DNA of 64,000 nucleotides. It comes from Ruminococcus sp. (GTDB taxonomy: Bacteria; Bacillota_A; Clostridia; Oscillospirales; Ruminococcaceae). Where the stretch lies: positions 62,001-126,000 of the forward strand of contig NZ_JAEEMU010000037.1 in the NCBI RefSeq assembly GCF_016283395.1. The letters are read 5' to 3'. Shown piece by piece: positions 45,026 through 53,116 of this stretch. The notes beneath the pieces were generated by a model. That model searched no databases. It had not been told where the DNA came from and was given only the letters and a program-made list of their open reading frames with translations. The position numbers were made by a program, and so were the translations under genes. Position 1 is the first letter of the stretch, and the number at the start of each line of letters is the position of its first letter.

Positions 45026-46018
45026 ATGGCAAATATAGTTATACTTGGTTCGGGCGGATTTGGACTCAGTCTTGCAATAATGGCTGAGCATTGCGGCAGA
45101 CATAATGTTACGGTATGGTCAAAATTTCAGTCTGAGATAGACGATATCCGTTCACACGGAGAACACGTTCAGAAGCTTCCGGGGGTTCCTGTTTCTGAGA
45201 GTATAGCCATGACAAGCGATATCTCTTGCGTTAAGGGCTGCGATATACTGGTTTTCGGTATCCCGTCATCATTTGTACGTGATGTCGCTAAGGAAGCAGC
45301 TCCGTATGTTGATGACAATATGGTCATCGTAAACACCGGAAAAGGACTTGAAGAAGGAAGTCTGAAAACTCTCAGCGAGGTCATCTGCGAGGAAATACAT
45401 ACAGATAAAATGGTCGTTCTCTCAGGTCCGTCTCATGCAGAGGAAGTTGCAAGATGTGTGCCTACAACTATTGTTGCAGCGTCTGCAAATCATGAGGCAG
45501 CCGAATATGTACAGCGTGAGTTCGGTAATAATTTTATGAGAATATACCTTAACGATGATGTTAAGGGCTGTGAGATAGGCGGTGCGCTGAAAAATATAAT
45601 TGCTCTTTGTGTGGGTATTTGTGATGGTCTGGGCTATGGTGATAATACAAAGGCTGCACTTATGACTCGTGGTATACATGAGATTGCCCGTCTTGGAAAA
45701 GCCTGCGGAGCAGATGTTACTACCTTCAGCGGACTAACCGGTATTGGCGATCTTATTGTTACCTGTACAAGTATGCACAGTCGAAACAGACGCGCAGGTA
45801 TACTTATCGGTCAGGGCGTTTCTCCTGAGGAAGCAGTTGAGCGTGTTGGTACAGTTGAAGGATATTTCTGCTGTAAGGCTGCATATGAGCTTGCAAGACG
45901 TTTGAATGTAGAAATGCCTATAACAGAGCAGCTAAATGAAGTGCTTTTCAACGGCGGAGATGTCAGACTTGCACTTGGTGCTCTTATGAACAGACCACAG
46001 ATATATGAAGAAATATAA
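45026..46018 (+). CDS. gpsA: Glycerol-3-phosphate dehydrogenase [NAD(P)+]
   Basis: 330 residues. The dinucleotide motif is LGSGGFGLSLA. LSGPSHAEEVARCVPT and the catalytic Lys in EIGGALKNIIALCVG are diagnostic, and GLGDNTKAALMTRG-type residues follow. It reduces dihydroxyacetone phosphate to sn-glycerol-3-phosphate for PlsY. AAAGGAGTG precedes the ATG, 28 bases after plsY. Confidence 0.96.
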   Translation: MANIVILGSGGFGLSLAIMAEHCGRHNVTVWSKFQSEIDDIRSHGEHVQKLPGVPVSESIAMTSDISCVKGCDILVFGIPSSFVRDVAKEAAPYVDDNMVIVNTGKGLEEGSLKTLSEVICEEIHTDKMVVLSGPSHAEEVARCVPTTIVAASANHEAAEYVQREFGNNFMRIYLNDDVKGCEIGGALKNIIALCVGICDGLGYGDNTKAALMTRGIHEIARLGKACGADVTTFSGLTGIGDLIVTCTSMHSRNRRAGILIGQGVSPEEAVERVGTVEGYFCCKAAYELARRLNVEMPITEQLNEVLFNGGDVRLALGALMNRPQIYEEI

Positions 46019-46044
46019 GTTATACTACCAGAGGTGAATTAAAA

Positions 46045-47583
46045 GTGATAAAAATCTGTGATTACAGAGGTCATATAAGAAACTGGCGCGGACTTTGCGA
46101 AGAGCTTGGTATTGATAATACACTTTCCCGTGAAGAACGTGAAAAGGCTATAATCATCAAAGCATATGAAAAATGGGGCAGGGAAATGGCTGATCATTTT
46201 TATGGTATGTTTGCATTTGGTCTTTACGATGATGCAGAGGATAAATATTTCTGTTTAAGAGATCAGTTCGGTACAAAGCCGTTTTATTACTATATAACTG
46301 CCGATAACAGATTGCTTTTCGGTACGAATATCAGCAGTATTATCGGTAAGGAAGGTTTTGTAAAAGAGCTGAACGTTGATATGCTCCAGATCTATATGAC
46401 ACTTACCTATGTTGCAGGTGAGGATACATTCTTTAAAGGCGTAAAAAAGCTCATGCCTGGTCATTGGCTGGTATTTAAAGACGGGAAGCTGACTATAGAG
46501 CGTTACTGGACTCCTACATTCAAGCCTGATAACAGCAAATCACTCGATGATTGGGCAAATGAGATACACGATACGCTGACCAATATCTTCCCTGAGGTCA
46601 AGGACGATGACGAAGTTGCAGAGTCATTCCTTTCGGGAGGTGTTGATTCATCATACGTTCTTGCAATGAGTGATGCAAAAAGAGCTGATTCCTGTGGATA
46701 CGATGAGGAAAGATTTGATGAATCAAGAGTTGCTGCAAAGACAGCGGAACTTCTTAACGTAGAGCACTCTGTTGCTAATATTCAGCCTAAGGATTTCTTT
46801 GATATCGTTCCGTTTGTAATGTACAATATGGAGCAGCCTCTCGGTGATGCTTCTGCTATCGTATTTACACTTGGCTGTAAGGCTACGGCAGAACATACAA
46901 AGCTTTGCTATTCAGGCGAAGGAGCAGATGAGTTCTTCGGCGGATATAATATGTACCGCAATGCTGAGCGTTATGGAGATAATCTCAAGACTTTCTACGT
47001 TGGTAACACCAATATTATGAAGGAAGATGAGAAGCAGCGTATACTCAAACATTATGATCCGAGTATACTTCCTATTGACCTTGTGAAGTATATCTATGAC
47101 GAGACCGAAGGTCTTGACCCGCTTACAAAGATGTCTGATGTTGACATACAAATATGGCTTGAAGGTGATATTTACCTTAATGTTGACAAGATGAGTACAG
47201 CCTGTGGACTTGAGATACGTATGCCGCTGACTGACAGAAGAATATTTGACATCGCTTCACGTATGCCTTCAAAATATAAGGTCAACGAGGAGCAGAATAA
47301 AGTTGCATTCAGAACTGCAGCTGCAAAGGTTCTTCCTGAAGAAATTGCTTTCAGGAAAAAGCTCGGATTTATTGTTCCTGTAAGAATATGGCTTGCTGAT
47401 GAGCGATACAATGCAGATGTCCGCGAGAAATTCAACAGTGAGATGGCTGCAAAGTTCTTTAATGTTGATGAGATCAACGCAATTTATAAAGACTATGTTG
47501 GCGGAAACTCTGATAACTGGCGTAAAGTATGGACTATTTATACTTTCCTTGTTTGGTATGAGGAGTACTTTGTAAAGAGATAA
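46045..47583 (+). CDS. Asparagine synthetase-like protein lacking the N-terminal glutaminase nucleophile
   Basis: 512 residues from a GTG start, with GAGGTGA upstream. The synthetase half is intact: the PP-loop FLSGGVDSSYV near 197 and YSGEGADEFFGGY. The glutaminase half begins in mid-domain: residues 1-60 correspond to the stretch after the usual NGEIYNY segment and then FAFGLYD and LRDQFGTKPFYY follow. About 70 residues of the normal N-terminus, including the Cys that follows Met1, are missing. Only 26 bases separate it from gpsA, so the lost part is not nearby in another frame. The enzyme may use free ammonia or a separate ammonia donor, or amidate something other than aspartate. Confidence 0.82.
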   Translation: MIKICDYRGHIRNWRGLCEELGIDNTLSREEREKAIIIKAYEKWGREMADHFYGMFAFGLYDDAEDKYFCLRDQFGTKPFYYYITADNRLLFGTNISSIIGKEGFVKELNVDMLQIYMTLTYVAGEDTFFKGVKKLMPGHWLVFKDGKLTIERYWTPTFKPDNSKSLDDWANEIHDTLTNIFPEVKDDDEVAESFLSGGVDSSYVLAMSDAKRADSCGYDEERFDESRVAAKTAELLNVEHSVANIQPKDFFDIVPFVMYNMEQPLGDASAIVFTLGCKATAEHTKLCYSGEGADEFFGGYNMYRNAERYGDNLKTFYVGNTNIMKEDEKQRILKHYDPSILPIDLVKYIYDETEGLDPLTKMSDVDIQIWLEGDIYLNVDKMSTACGLEIRMPLTDRRIFDIASRMPSKYKVNEEQNKVAFRTAAAKVLPEEIAFRKKLGFIVPVRIWLADERYNADVREKFNSEMAAKFFNVDEINAIYKDYVGGNSDNWRKVWTIYTFLVWYEEYFVKR

Positions 47584-47588
47584 AAACT

Positions 47589-47616
47589 ATCCCCTGTGAA
47601 AACAGGGGATTATTTT
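47589..47616. terminator. Terminator between the AsnB-like gene and surE
   Basis: ATCCCCTG (47589-47596) pairs with CAGGGGAT (47603-47610), followed by TATTTTAT. Confidence 0.8.
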
Positions 47617-48328
47617 ATCCAATATTATTTACTATGCTGATCGATATGTATTTGTCCACAACAGCTCTGAAATCTGTATCAGGTTCGGCATCTTCGTTAT
47701 ACTCTCCCTCAACCATAAGCCGTATACCGCCATTTTCAAGTTTTTTTAGTTCTATATAGTGGTCGCGGAAAAACATACCATGCGAGACCTTTCTGTCTTT
47801 AAGTATTCCTTTACATTCAGTCAGTGGACATCCCGGGAAATTAACATTGAATATTTGTCCGTATCCAAGTTTTTTATCTGCAAGTTCAGAGAGTATTCTT
47901 TGTAAATATTCATCTGACACCTCATGCAGTTTGTCTGCTTCTTCCGATAGGGCAATAGAAGTTATACCTTGAAAAGCTCCCTCAAAGGCTGCACCTGCTG
48001 TAGCAGAATACTGGATATCCGATGCTACATTATAGCCATTATTCAAGCCCGAAAGTACAAGATCAGGCTTGCATGGCATAATATTAAGACTTCCTACACG
48101 GACACAGTCGGCAGGAGTTCCGCTGCATGAAAAAGCTTTGATGTCGTTTATTGGAAAATCATGTGGATATACGTCTATATGATCATGCAGGGAAATACTG
48201 TGTGAAGCAGCACTTCTTTGTTCGAGAGGAGCAACTACCCATACTTCGCCGAGTTCTTTAGCTGTTTTTGCAAGTCTTATAATGCCGTCTGCATTTATAC
48301 CGTCATCGTTTGTTATAAGAATACGCAT
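47615..48328 (-). CDS. surE: 5'/3'-nucleotidase SurE
   Basis: 237 residues. ITNDDGINADGI at the N-terminus holds the paired metal Asp residues. APLEQRSAASHSISLHD and SGLNNGYNVASDIQYSATAGA are the other SurE motifs. It hydrolyses nucleoside monophosphates, and is tied to stationary-phase survival in other bacteria. GGAGG precedes the ATG. It is monocistronic and diverges from the GGDEF/EAL gene. Confidence 0.95.
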   Translation of the reverse strand: MRILITNDDGINADGIIRLAKTAKELGEVWVVAPLEQRSAASHSISLHDHIDVYPHDFPINDIKAFSCSGTPADCVRVGSLNIMPCKPDLVLSGLNNGYNVASDIQYSATAGAAFEGAFQGITSIALSEEADKLHEVSDEYLQRILSELADKKLGYGQIFNVNFPGCPLTECKGILKDRKVSHGMFFRDHYIELKKLENGGIRLMVEGEYNEDAEPDTDFRAVVDKYISISIVNNIG

Positions 48329-48358
48329 AGATTATCCTCCAAAATAAAATACGCTATT

Positions 48359-48387
48359 ATTATACTATATAAAAGAAAAAAACACAA
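48359..48387 (-). promoter_or_regulatory. Promoter of surE
   Basis: On the minus strand TTGTGT (48382-48387), 17 bases, TATAAT (48359-48364). Confidence 0.65.
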
Positions 48388-48454
48388 GCACTTGCAATCA
48401 CAGAAAATAATGTTTTTCTTTTGGAGATTTTTACTAAAAATTATTAAAAACAAC

Positions 48455-48483
48455 TTGAATTCAATGCTAAAAAATGGTATAAT
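48455..48483 (+). promoter_or_regulatory. Promoter of the GGDEF/EAL gene
   Basis: TTGAAT (48455-48460), 17 bases, TATAAT (48478-48483). Confidence 0.75.
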
Positions 48484-48536
48484 TAATTTAAAGGGGAATG
48501 TTTTTCTCAATAAATAAACTGGACGGAGTGTTTATA

Positions 48537-50240
48537 ATGGGAAATGAAGAATTATTGGAATATTATCGTTTATTTGATGCTTTATTATATACGATGACAG
48601 ATGTTGAAAGCTTTGATATCGAAGAAATAAAAAATGCATTAGCTGATTTATGTAAATTTTTCAAGATATCAAAAGGAATAACCGAATTTTACCAAAATAT
48701 AAGCAATGAAAAGGCTAACAAAGGTGATGTCTTTGTTGGCTATGATAACGGTGAGGATTGTGTAGAGATAATCAGCAGACGTATTGTGACTAAATCTATG
48801 GCTGTTGTTAAATGCAGTGCTTACAGAAGTGAAAAGATACCTCCGCTTTCAGCTGATGATGTTCAGAGAGTGGATCTGGTTATGCGTACGGTTTTAAGCT
48901 TTATAAGCCGTAATAGACTTCAGAACGTAGTCGAGAAGTTTACTTTTTATGATGAGTACGGTTACAGAAATGTTCGATCGTTTATAAGATATATCGAAAA
49001 TCTCGATGAAAAGGGAATTCTCAGCGGTCATACAGCAATTTATTATAATCTGAGGCATTTCACTCTTATAAATCGTGAGATCGGCCGAAATAACGGCGAT
49101 ATCGCTATGCGAAACTTTTTTAATATGATAGAGAATATTGTTGGCGATAATGGAATCGTGTGCCGTGTTGGCGGAGATAATTTTGTATCCGTATTCAAAG
49201 ATGAGCTCCTTGATGATATTTTAAAGATCGTAAAAGGTGTTCCTGTCGTTTATGATAATAACAATCAGAAGCGTATTATGGTTTCAGCAAGCACAGGTGT
49301 TTTTCGTATAACAGATGAATTTGTGTATGAAACTCCCGGAGATATCATGGATAGGATATTATCTTCATCTCAAGCTGCAAAAATAGGCGGCAAAGACAGT
49401 ATCGTTTTCTTTGATGATAAAATGGAGATCGGCAAGGAAAAACGTATGAAGATACAGCAGCTTTTTCCAATTGCGCTTAAAAATAAGGAATTTAAAGTAT
49501 TCTATCAGCCAAAGATCGATATACAGACAGGGGAACTGGTCGGTGCAGAAGCATTGTGCAGATGGTTCAAGGATGGAAAGATCATACCGCCTATGGAATT
49601 TATCCCTGTACTTGAATACAATACGGATATTTGCCAGTTGGACTTTTATATGCTTGACAATGTTTGTAAAGACATTCGACGCTGGCTTGATGAAGGACGT
49701 AAGGTCGTGCGTGTTTCAGTTAACCTTTCAAGAAAGCACATGATGGATGTTGATCTGCTCGATCATATTATCGAGATCGTCGATAGGAATAATGTTCCTC
49801 ATAATTATATTGAGATAGAGCTTACCGAAACTACGACTGACGTGGAATTCCGCGATCTTAAACGTGTTGTAAGCGGACTCCAGCAGGCAGGAATATGTAC
49901 TTCAGTCGATGATTTTGGAATGGGTTATTCATCGCTAAATCTTATTCGTGAAGTTCCGTGGAATGTGCTCAAGGTCGACAGAAGCTTTTTGCCGCTTGAT
50001 GAGGAAAACTCGCAGAGTACAAGAAATGTCATGTTCAAGTATGTTGTAGGCATGGCGAAAGAGCTTGGTCTGGAATGTGTAGCAGAGGGAGTTGAAACAA
50101 AGAGGCAAGTTGAAATACTGAAAAATAATCAGTGTGTGTTTGCACAGGGGTATTATTTCGACAGACCGTTGCCCCTTGATGAATTTGAGAACAGACTTAT
50201 AACGCATCATTACGTAATTGATAGCGGTGCACCCGATTAA
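48537..50240 (+). CDS. Cyclic-di-GMP phosphodiesterase with degenerate GGDEF domain
   Basis: 567 residues from ATG 48537 (GGACGGAG upstream). Residues ~1-130 may be a sensor domain of unknown type. A GGDEF domain follows, but its active-site loop reads RVGGDNFV near 211, so the catalytic Glu is Asn and cyclase activity is unlikely. The EAL domain is complete: EAL near 338 (GAEALCRW), the Asn in VNLSRKH, ELTET, VDDFGMGYSSL, LKVDRSF, AEGVET and AQGYYFDRPL. The protein should therefore degrade cyclic-di-GMP, perhaps regulated through the GGDEF domain. There is no membrane segment. Confidence 0.9.
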   Translation: MGNEELLEYYRLFDALLYTMTDVESFDIEEIKNALADLCKFFKISKGITEFYQNISNEKANKGDVFVGYDNGEDCVEIISRRIVTKSMAVVKCSAYRSEKIPPLSADDVQRVDLVMRTVLSFISRNRLQNVVEKFTFYDEYGYRNVRSFIRYIENLDEKGILSGHTAIYYNLRHFTLINREIGRNNGDIAMRNFFNMIENIVGDNGIVCRVGGDNFVSVFKDELLDDILKIVKGVPVVYDNNNQKRIMVSASTGVFRITDEFVYETPGDIMDRILSSSQAAKIGGKDSIVFFDDKMEIGKEKRMKIQQLFPIALKNKEFKVFYQPKIDIQTGELVGAEALCRWFKDGKIIPPMEFIPVLEYNTDICQLDFYMLDNVCKDIRRWLDEGRKVVRVSVNLSRKHMMDVDLLDHIIEIVDRNNVPHNYIEIELTETTTDVEFRDLKRVVSGLQQAGICTSVDDFGMGYSSLNLIREVPWNVLKVDRSFLPLDEENSQSTRNVMFKYVVGMAKELGLECVAEGVETKRQVEILKNNQCVFAQGYYFDRPLPLDEFENRLITHHYVIDSGAPD

Positions 50241-50255
50241 GTGAAATATCATAAA

Positions 50256-50287
50256 ACGCCTTCTGAAAAGAAGGCGTATTTCTTTTG
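50256..50287 (+). terminator. Terminator after the GGDEF/EAL gene
   Basis: ACGCCTTC pairs with GAAGGCGT, followed by ATTTCTTTT. Confidence 0.85.
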
Positions 50288-50357
50288 AAAAGAATTTGTC
50301 ATATAAATGTATAAATGAAGCGAATTGTTATTTTTATATGCGTTATTACGTTTTGTA

Positions 50358-50386
50358 TTGACAAAGGTAGTATGATGTGTTATAAT
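50358..50386 (+). promoter_or_regulatory. Promoter of the flippase-like gene
   Basis: TTGACA (50358-50363), 17 bases, TATAAT (50381-50386), a consensus promoter. Confidence 0.88.
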
Positions 50387-50420
50387 TTAAGTTGAGTTAC
50401 TAAACATAGATCCTAATGCA

Positions 50421-51479
50421 GTGGGGGTGACATTAATAAAAAAAATACTAAAATACGCTTTGAATATAGGACTTATTCTCGTAATTACTTTTTTTACACT
50501 GCACGTTATTTTCAAGGAACAGGAACTTACGGAAATAATCCGTGATATACGTATGGCAAATCCTATGTGGATCGCTGTCGGCGCAGTTGCTGCTTTACTG
50601 TTTGTTTCAGGAGAGTCTGTCATAATACACTATATGCTTCGAGTCCTTAATCAAAAGATCAGTTTTTGGAAGTGTCTGAAGTATTCATTTATTGGATTCT
50701 TTTTCTGTTATATAACGCCTTCTTCCACAGGTGGTCAACCTGTACAGATGTATCATATGAAGAAGGATAAGATCAATATAGGTTATTCCACGCTTATAAT
50801 GCTGCTCATAACTATTGCTTACAAATCGGTGCTTATTCTTATGGGAATTGGTTTCCTTGCATTCAATTACGATGTTGTTGCAAAATATGCTTTGGATATG
50901 AAGTGGCTGATAGTATTGGGATTTGTATTGAATCTTTCTTTTATTGCCGCATTGATCCTTATATTCATGAAACCGATATGGGCAAGAGCTCTTGGTATAA
51001 AAGTAGTTGGACTTCTTACAAAGATAAGGATACTCAAACGTAAAAATAAAGAAAAATATACAGAAAAGCTTATAGGAATATGTGATACATATGCTATGGG
51101 CTCAGACTATATAAAGAAAAACCTTTCGGTCGTTCTTAAAGTTTTCGTTCTTACGTTTATACAAAGGCTTTTACTATTTACAGTTACATGGATAGTTTAT
51201 CGTGCTTATGGTCTGAGTACTACAAGTTATATTGATATCATAACGCTACAGATAATGATAGCAGTTGCTGTAGAAATGCTTCCTCTGCCGGGAGCTGCTG
51301 GTATATCAGAAGGCTGTTTCCTGCTTGCATTTACAGAAATATTCGGGATAGGTCTTGTAAAGCCTGCAATGCTTATCAGCCGCGGACTTACTTTCTATCT
51401 TGTGCTGTTTGTTGGCGCATTTGTTACATTGGCAGATCGTATCATAAGATTAAAAAAAGAAAAAATCAAAAAGGAATAA
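50421..51479 (+). CDS. Flippase-like (LPG synthase transmembrane domain, COG0392) membrane protein
   Basis: 352 residues with about seven to eight membrane helices. ITPSSTGGQPVQMYHMKK and LPLPGAAGISEGCFLLAF are the two conserved loops of the lysylphosphatidylglycerol synthase membrane domain (flippase) family. No aminoacyl-transferase domain is attached, though a DUF2156 gene of the transferase type lies 6 kb away. It probably moves a lipid across the membrane. The start is unclear. The GTGs at 50421 and 50427 lie in or beside GGGGGTGA, itself the only good ribosome site. The natural N-terminus KKILKYAL would follow an ATA codon at 50436, six bases after that site. Confidence 0.85.
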   Translation: MGVTLIKKILKYALNIGLILVITFFTLHVIFKEQELTEIIRDIRMANPMWIAVGAVAALLFVSGESVIIHYMLRVLNQKISFWKCLKYSFIGFFFCYITPSSTGGQPVQMYHMKKDKINIGYSTLIMLLITIAYKSVLILMGIGFLAFNYDVVAKYALDMKWLIVLGFVLNLSFIAALILIFMKPIWARALGIKVVGLLTKIRILKRKNKEKYTEKLIGICDTYAMGSDYIKKNLSVVLKVFVLTFIQRLLLFTVTWIVYRAYGLSTTSYIDIITLQIMIAVAVEMLPLPGAAGISEGCFLLAFTEIFGIGLVKPAMLISRGLTFYLVLFVGAFVTLADRIIRLKKEKIKKE

Positions 51480-51485
51480 AAGTTC

Positions 51486-51512
51486 AGCTCCGCTTTTTAG
51501 CGGAGTTTTTTA
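51486..51512 (+). terminator. Terminator after the flippase-like gene
   Basis: CTCCGC (51488-51493) pairs with GCGGAG (51500-51505), followed by six T. Confidence 0.8.
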
Positions 51513-51536
51513 TTTATGGATTTTTGTCAAATATAC

Positions 51537-51565
51537 TTGCAATTTGTAATTTAATGCTGTATAAT
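51537..51565 (+). promoter_or_regulatory. Promoter of the ExbB/ExbD-like operon
   Basis: TTGCAA (51537-51542), 17 bases, TATAAT (51560-51565). Confidence 0.75.
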
Positions 51566-51582
51566 AAAAAAGAGGTGATAAT

Positions 51583-52110
51583 ATGAGTATTATTGCTAAG
51601 TTATTGCAAAGTATTTTTTCATCTGATCTTTATATAGGTATTGCTGCTGTAGTTACAGCTATTGTATGTTATAAAGTAAAACAATGCAGAAAGTCCGTTG
51701 ATAACGAAATATATGATTGGGAAGCAACAAGTGACGATCCGTATAATGTTGATAAAATTGATAAGATTTTCGATAACTACAGAAAGATCAATTTTTATTA
51801 TACCTTTTTTATAACACTGATATCTATTTTCCCTTTGCTGGGTATGCTTGGAACGGTTTTTGCTCTGCTTGGACTTGATATGACAAATGCAGAGGCTATC
51901 AGCAATGCGAAAAGCAGTTTCTTTGATGCTCTTACATCTACAACATGGGGAATAATATTCGCTATTACCTTTAAAATAATCAATTCGATTTTTTTCTCAG
52001 ATGTTGAAGATCTTATACAGCGTCATCTGGCTCTTATAAAGAAACTCAGGAAGAGTGGTATTGACCAGTCTCAGAAACGTCGAGGATACGATTATAATGA
52101 AGATACGTGA
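51583..52110 (+). CDS. MotA/TolQ/ExbB-like proton channel subunit
   Basis: 175 residues. One helix lies at ~15-32, and the typical pair is at ~75-100 and ~115-140. FPLLGMLGTVFALLGL and SSFFDALTSTTWGIIFAITFK match the two signature helices of the MotA/TolQ/ExbB family, including the Thr/Ser residues lining the proton path. It would form the ring of a proton-driven rotary motor around a MotB/ExbD-type subunit, which is the next gene. GAGGTG precedes the ATG and the promoter is its own. There is no flagellar or TonB context, and Gram-positive cells have no outer membrane to energise. Confidence 0.82.
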   Translation: MSIIAKLLQSIFSSDLYIGIAAVVTAIVCYKVKQCRKSVDNEIYDWEATSDDPYNVDKIDKIFDNYRKINFYYTFFITLISIFPLLGMLGTVFALLGLDMTNAEAISNAKSSFFDALTSTTWGIIFAITFKIINSIFFSDVEDLIQRHLALIKKLRKSGIDQSQKRRGYDYNEDT

Positions 52111-52672
52111 AATAATTCTTGATTTTACATCGCTTCTTGATGTTACTATGATAATTCTATTTTTCTTTGTTCTATACAGTTCGATTGACGTTGAAAATGT
52201 ATCAGAAAAAGCAAAAGCAGCAGAAGCTTCATATACAGAGATGCAGGCAGAGAATGAAAGGGAACAGCAGGAATGGCGTGAGAAAGCTTCACAGGAATGG
52301 GAGCGAATTCTGACTGCTGATTCAAATGCAGCTGCAAATCAGGAGGCTTTGAGTGCATACAATGACGGAAGTGGTCTTGCTTTTAATCTTCATGAAGTTG
52401 AAAGCGGTAATGTATGGTCATTAAGTGTTTTATCAGGAAATAAAAAGCTTAATGAGATCAGTTCAGACGATCAATATAAGTTGAAAGACAAGCTTAAAGA
52501 GTCAATAAAAAAAGCAGGCTTTGAAAGAGATGATGTTATAATCGCTACTTTTACATATGACGGCAGTTCTTATGGTACTGCTAAAGCTGTCCCAATTATT
52601 GAAGATGCTTTTATAAGCTTACAGCGTGATTATAAAGGTTTATATTTTACATCTATTAATATATCAAAGTGA
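52097..52672 (+). CDS. ExbD/MotB-like stator partner with coiled-coil
   Basis: 191 residues from ATG 52097, overlapping the channel gene by 14 bases; translational coupling is likely. FTSLLDVTMIILFFFVLYSS is a single membrane helix with the conserved Asp that carries protons in ExbD, TolR and MotB. A charged Glu/Lys-rich segment (~35-80, including NEREQQEWREKA) is probably coiled-coil. The C-terminal globular region (LSVLSGNKKLNEI, KESIKKAGFERDDVIIATFTYDGSS) sits outside the membrane. No OmpA-like peptidoglycan-binding signature is visible. Confidence 0.78.
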   Translation: MKIREIILDFTSLLDVTMIILFFFVLYSSIDVENVSEKAKAAEASYTEMQAENEREQQEWREKASQEWERILTADSNAAANQEALSAYNDGSGLAFNLHEVESGNVWSLSVLSGNKKLNEISSDDQYKLKDKLKESIKKAGFERDDVIIATFTYDGSSYGTAKAVPIIEDAFISLQRDYKGLYFTSINISK

Positions 52673-52683
52673 GGTAAATAGAA

Positions 52684-53076
52684 ATGAAGAAATTTTTAGG
52701 TTTTTTATTATTAGTTGCAATAATAGCTTTGGCTATATGGGCGTTTTTACATTTTAAAGGCTTTGGCGGATTTGGCAAGGAGTCAGAAAAAGGTAAGAAT
52801 AACGATACTTCTGTAAGTGAGACAACTTTACCTGAGACAACTACAGTAGAGGATAAGCAGTTAGAAAGTGCAGAGATAACAGTATCGGGAAATGATTATC
52901 TTTATAACAATGAGAAGTTATCACTTGAAAAGCTTGTAGCTGAAATAAGCAAGCTTGATAAGAGTGCAGAGATAACTATCACCTCTGATGATACAGCTGC
53001 TAAAAACACTGTCGATGAGCTTACAGACAAGCTTGAAGAGCTTGGCTATAATAACTTTAAAAAGGCAGATAAGTAA
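52684..53076 (+). CDS. Single-pass protein with ExbD-like extracytoplasmic domain
   Basis: 130 residues. One N-terminal membrane helix (~3-25) is followed by a Gly/Lys and Thr/Glu linker and a small domain at ~58-128. That domain (EITVSGNDYLYNNEKLSLE, EITITSDDTA, LTDKLEELGYNNFKK) resembles the periplasmic domain of ExbD/TolR: a strand, a turn with bound residue, then a helix that ends in a Gly turn. It lacks the membrane Asp of its neighbour. It starts 11 bases downstream of the second subunit and completes a three-gene unit. Confidence 0.7.
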   Translation: MKKFLGFLLLVAIIALAIWAFLHFKGFGGFGKESEKGKNNDTSVSETTLPETTTVEDKQLESAEITVSGNDYLYNNEKLSLEKLVAEISKLDKSAEITITSDDTAAKNTVDELTDKLEELGYNNFKKADK

Positions 53077-53081
53077 AAAAC

Positions 53082-53116
53082 AAGGCTGATACAAATTGTA
53101 TCAGCCTTTCTTTTAT
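53082..53116. terminator. Bidirectional terminator between converging operons
   Basis: AAGGCTGATACAA and TTGTATCAGCCTT form a near-perfect stem with T runs on both strands. Confidence 0.85.

Noticed and set aside
46019..46110. Frameshift hiding the missing N-terminus of the asparagine synthetase-like protein
   Set aside because: Only 26 bases separate it from the complete gpsA gene, and no frame there encodes the glutaminase start.
51583..53076. The ExbB/ExbD-like genes as a Zorya-type antiphage system
   Set aside because: Zorya has ZorAB with ZorC and ZorD (or ZorE) effectors. No helicase or nuclease gene is adjacent, and a terminator closes the unit after the third gene.
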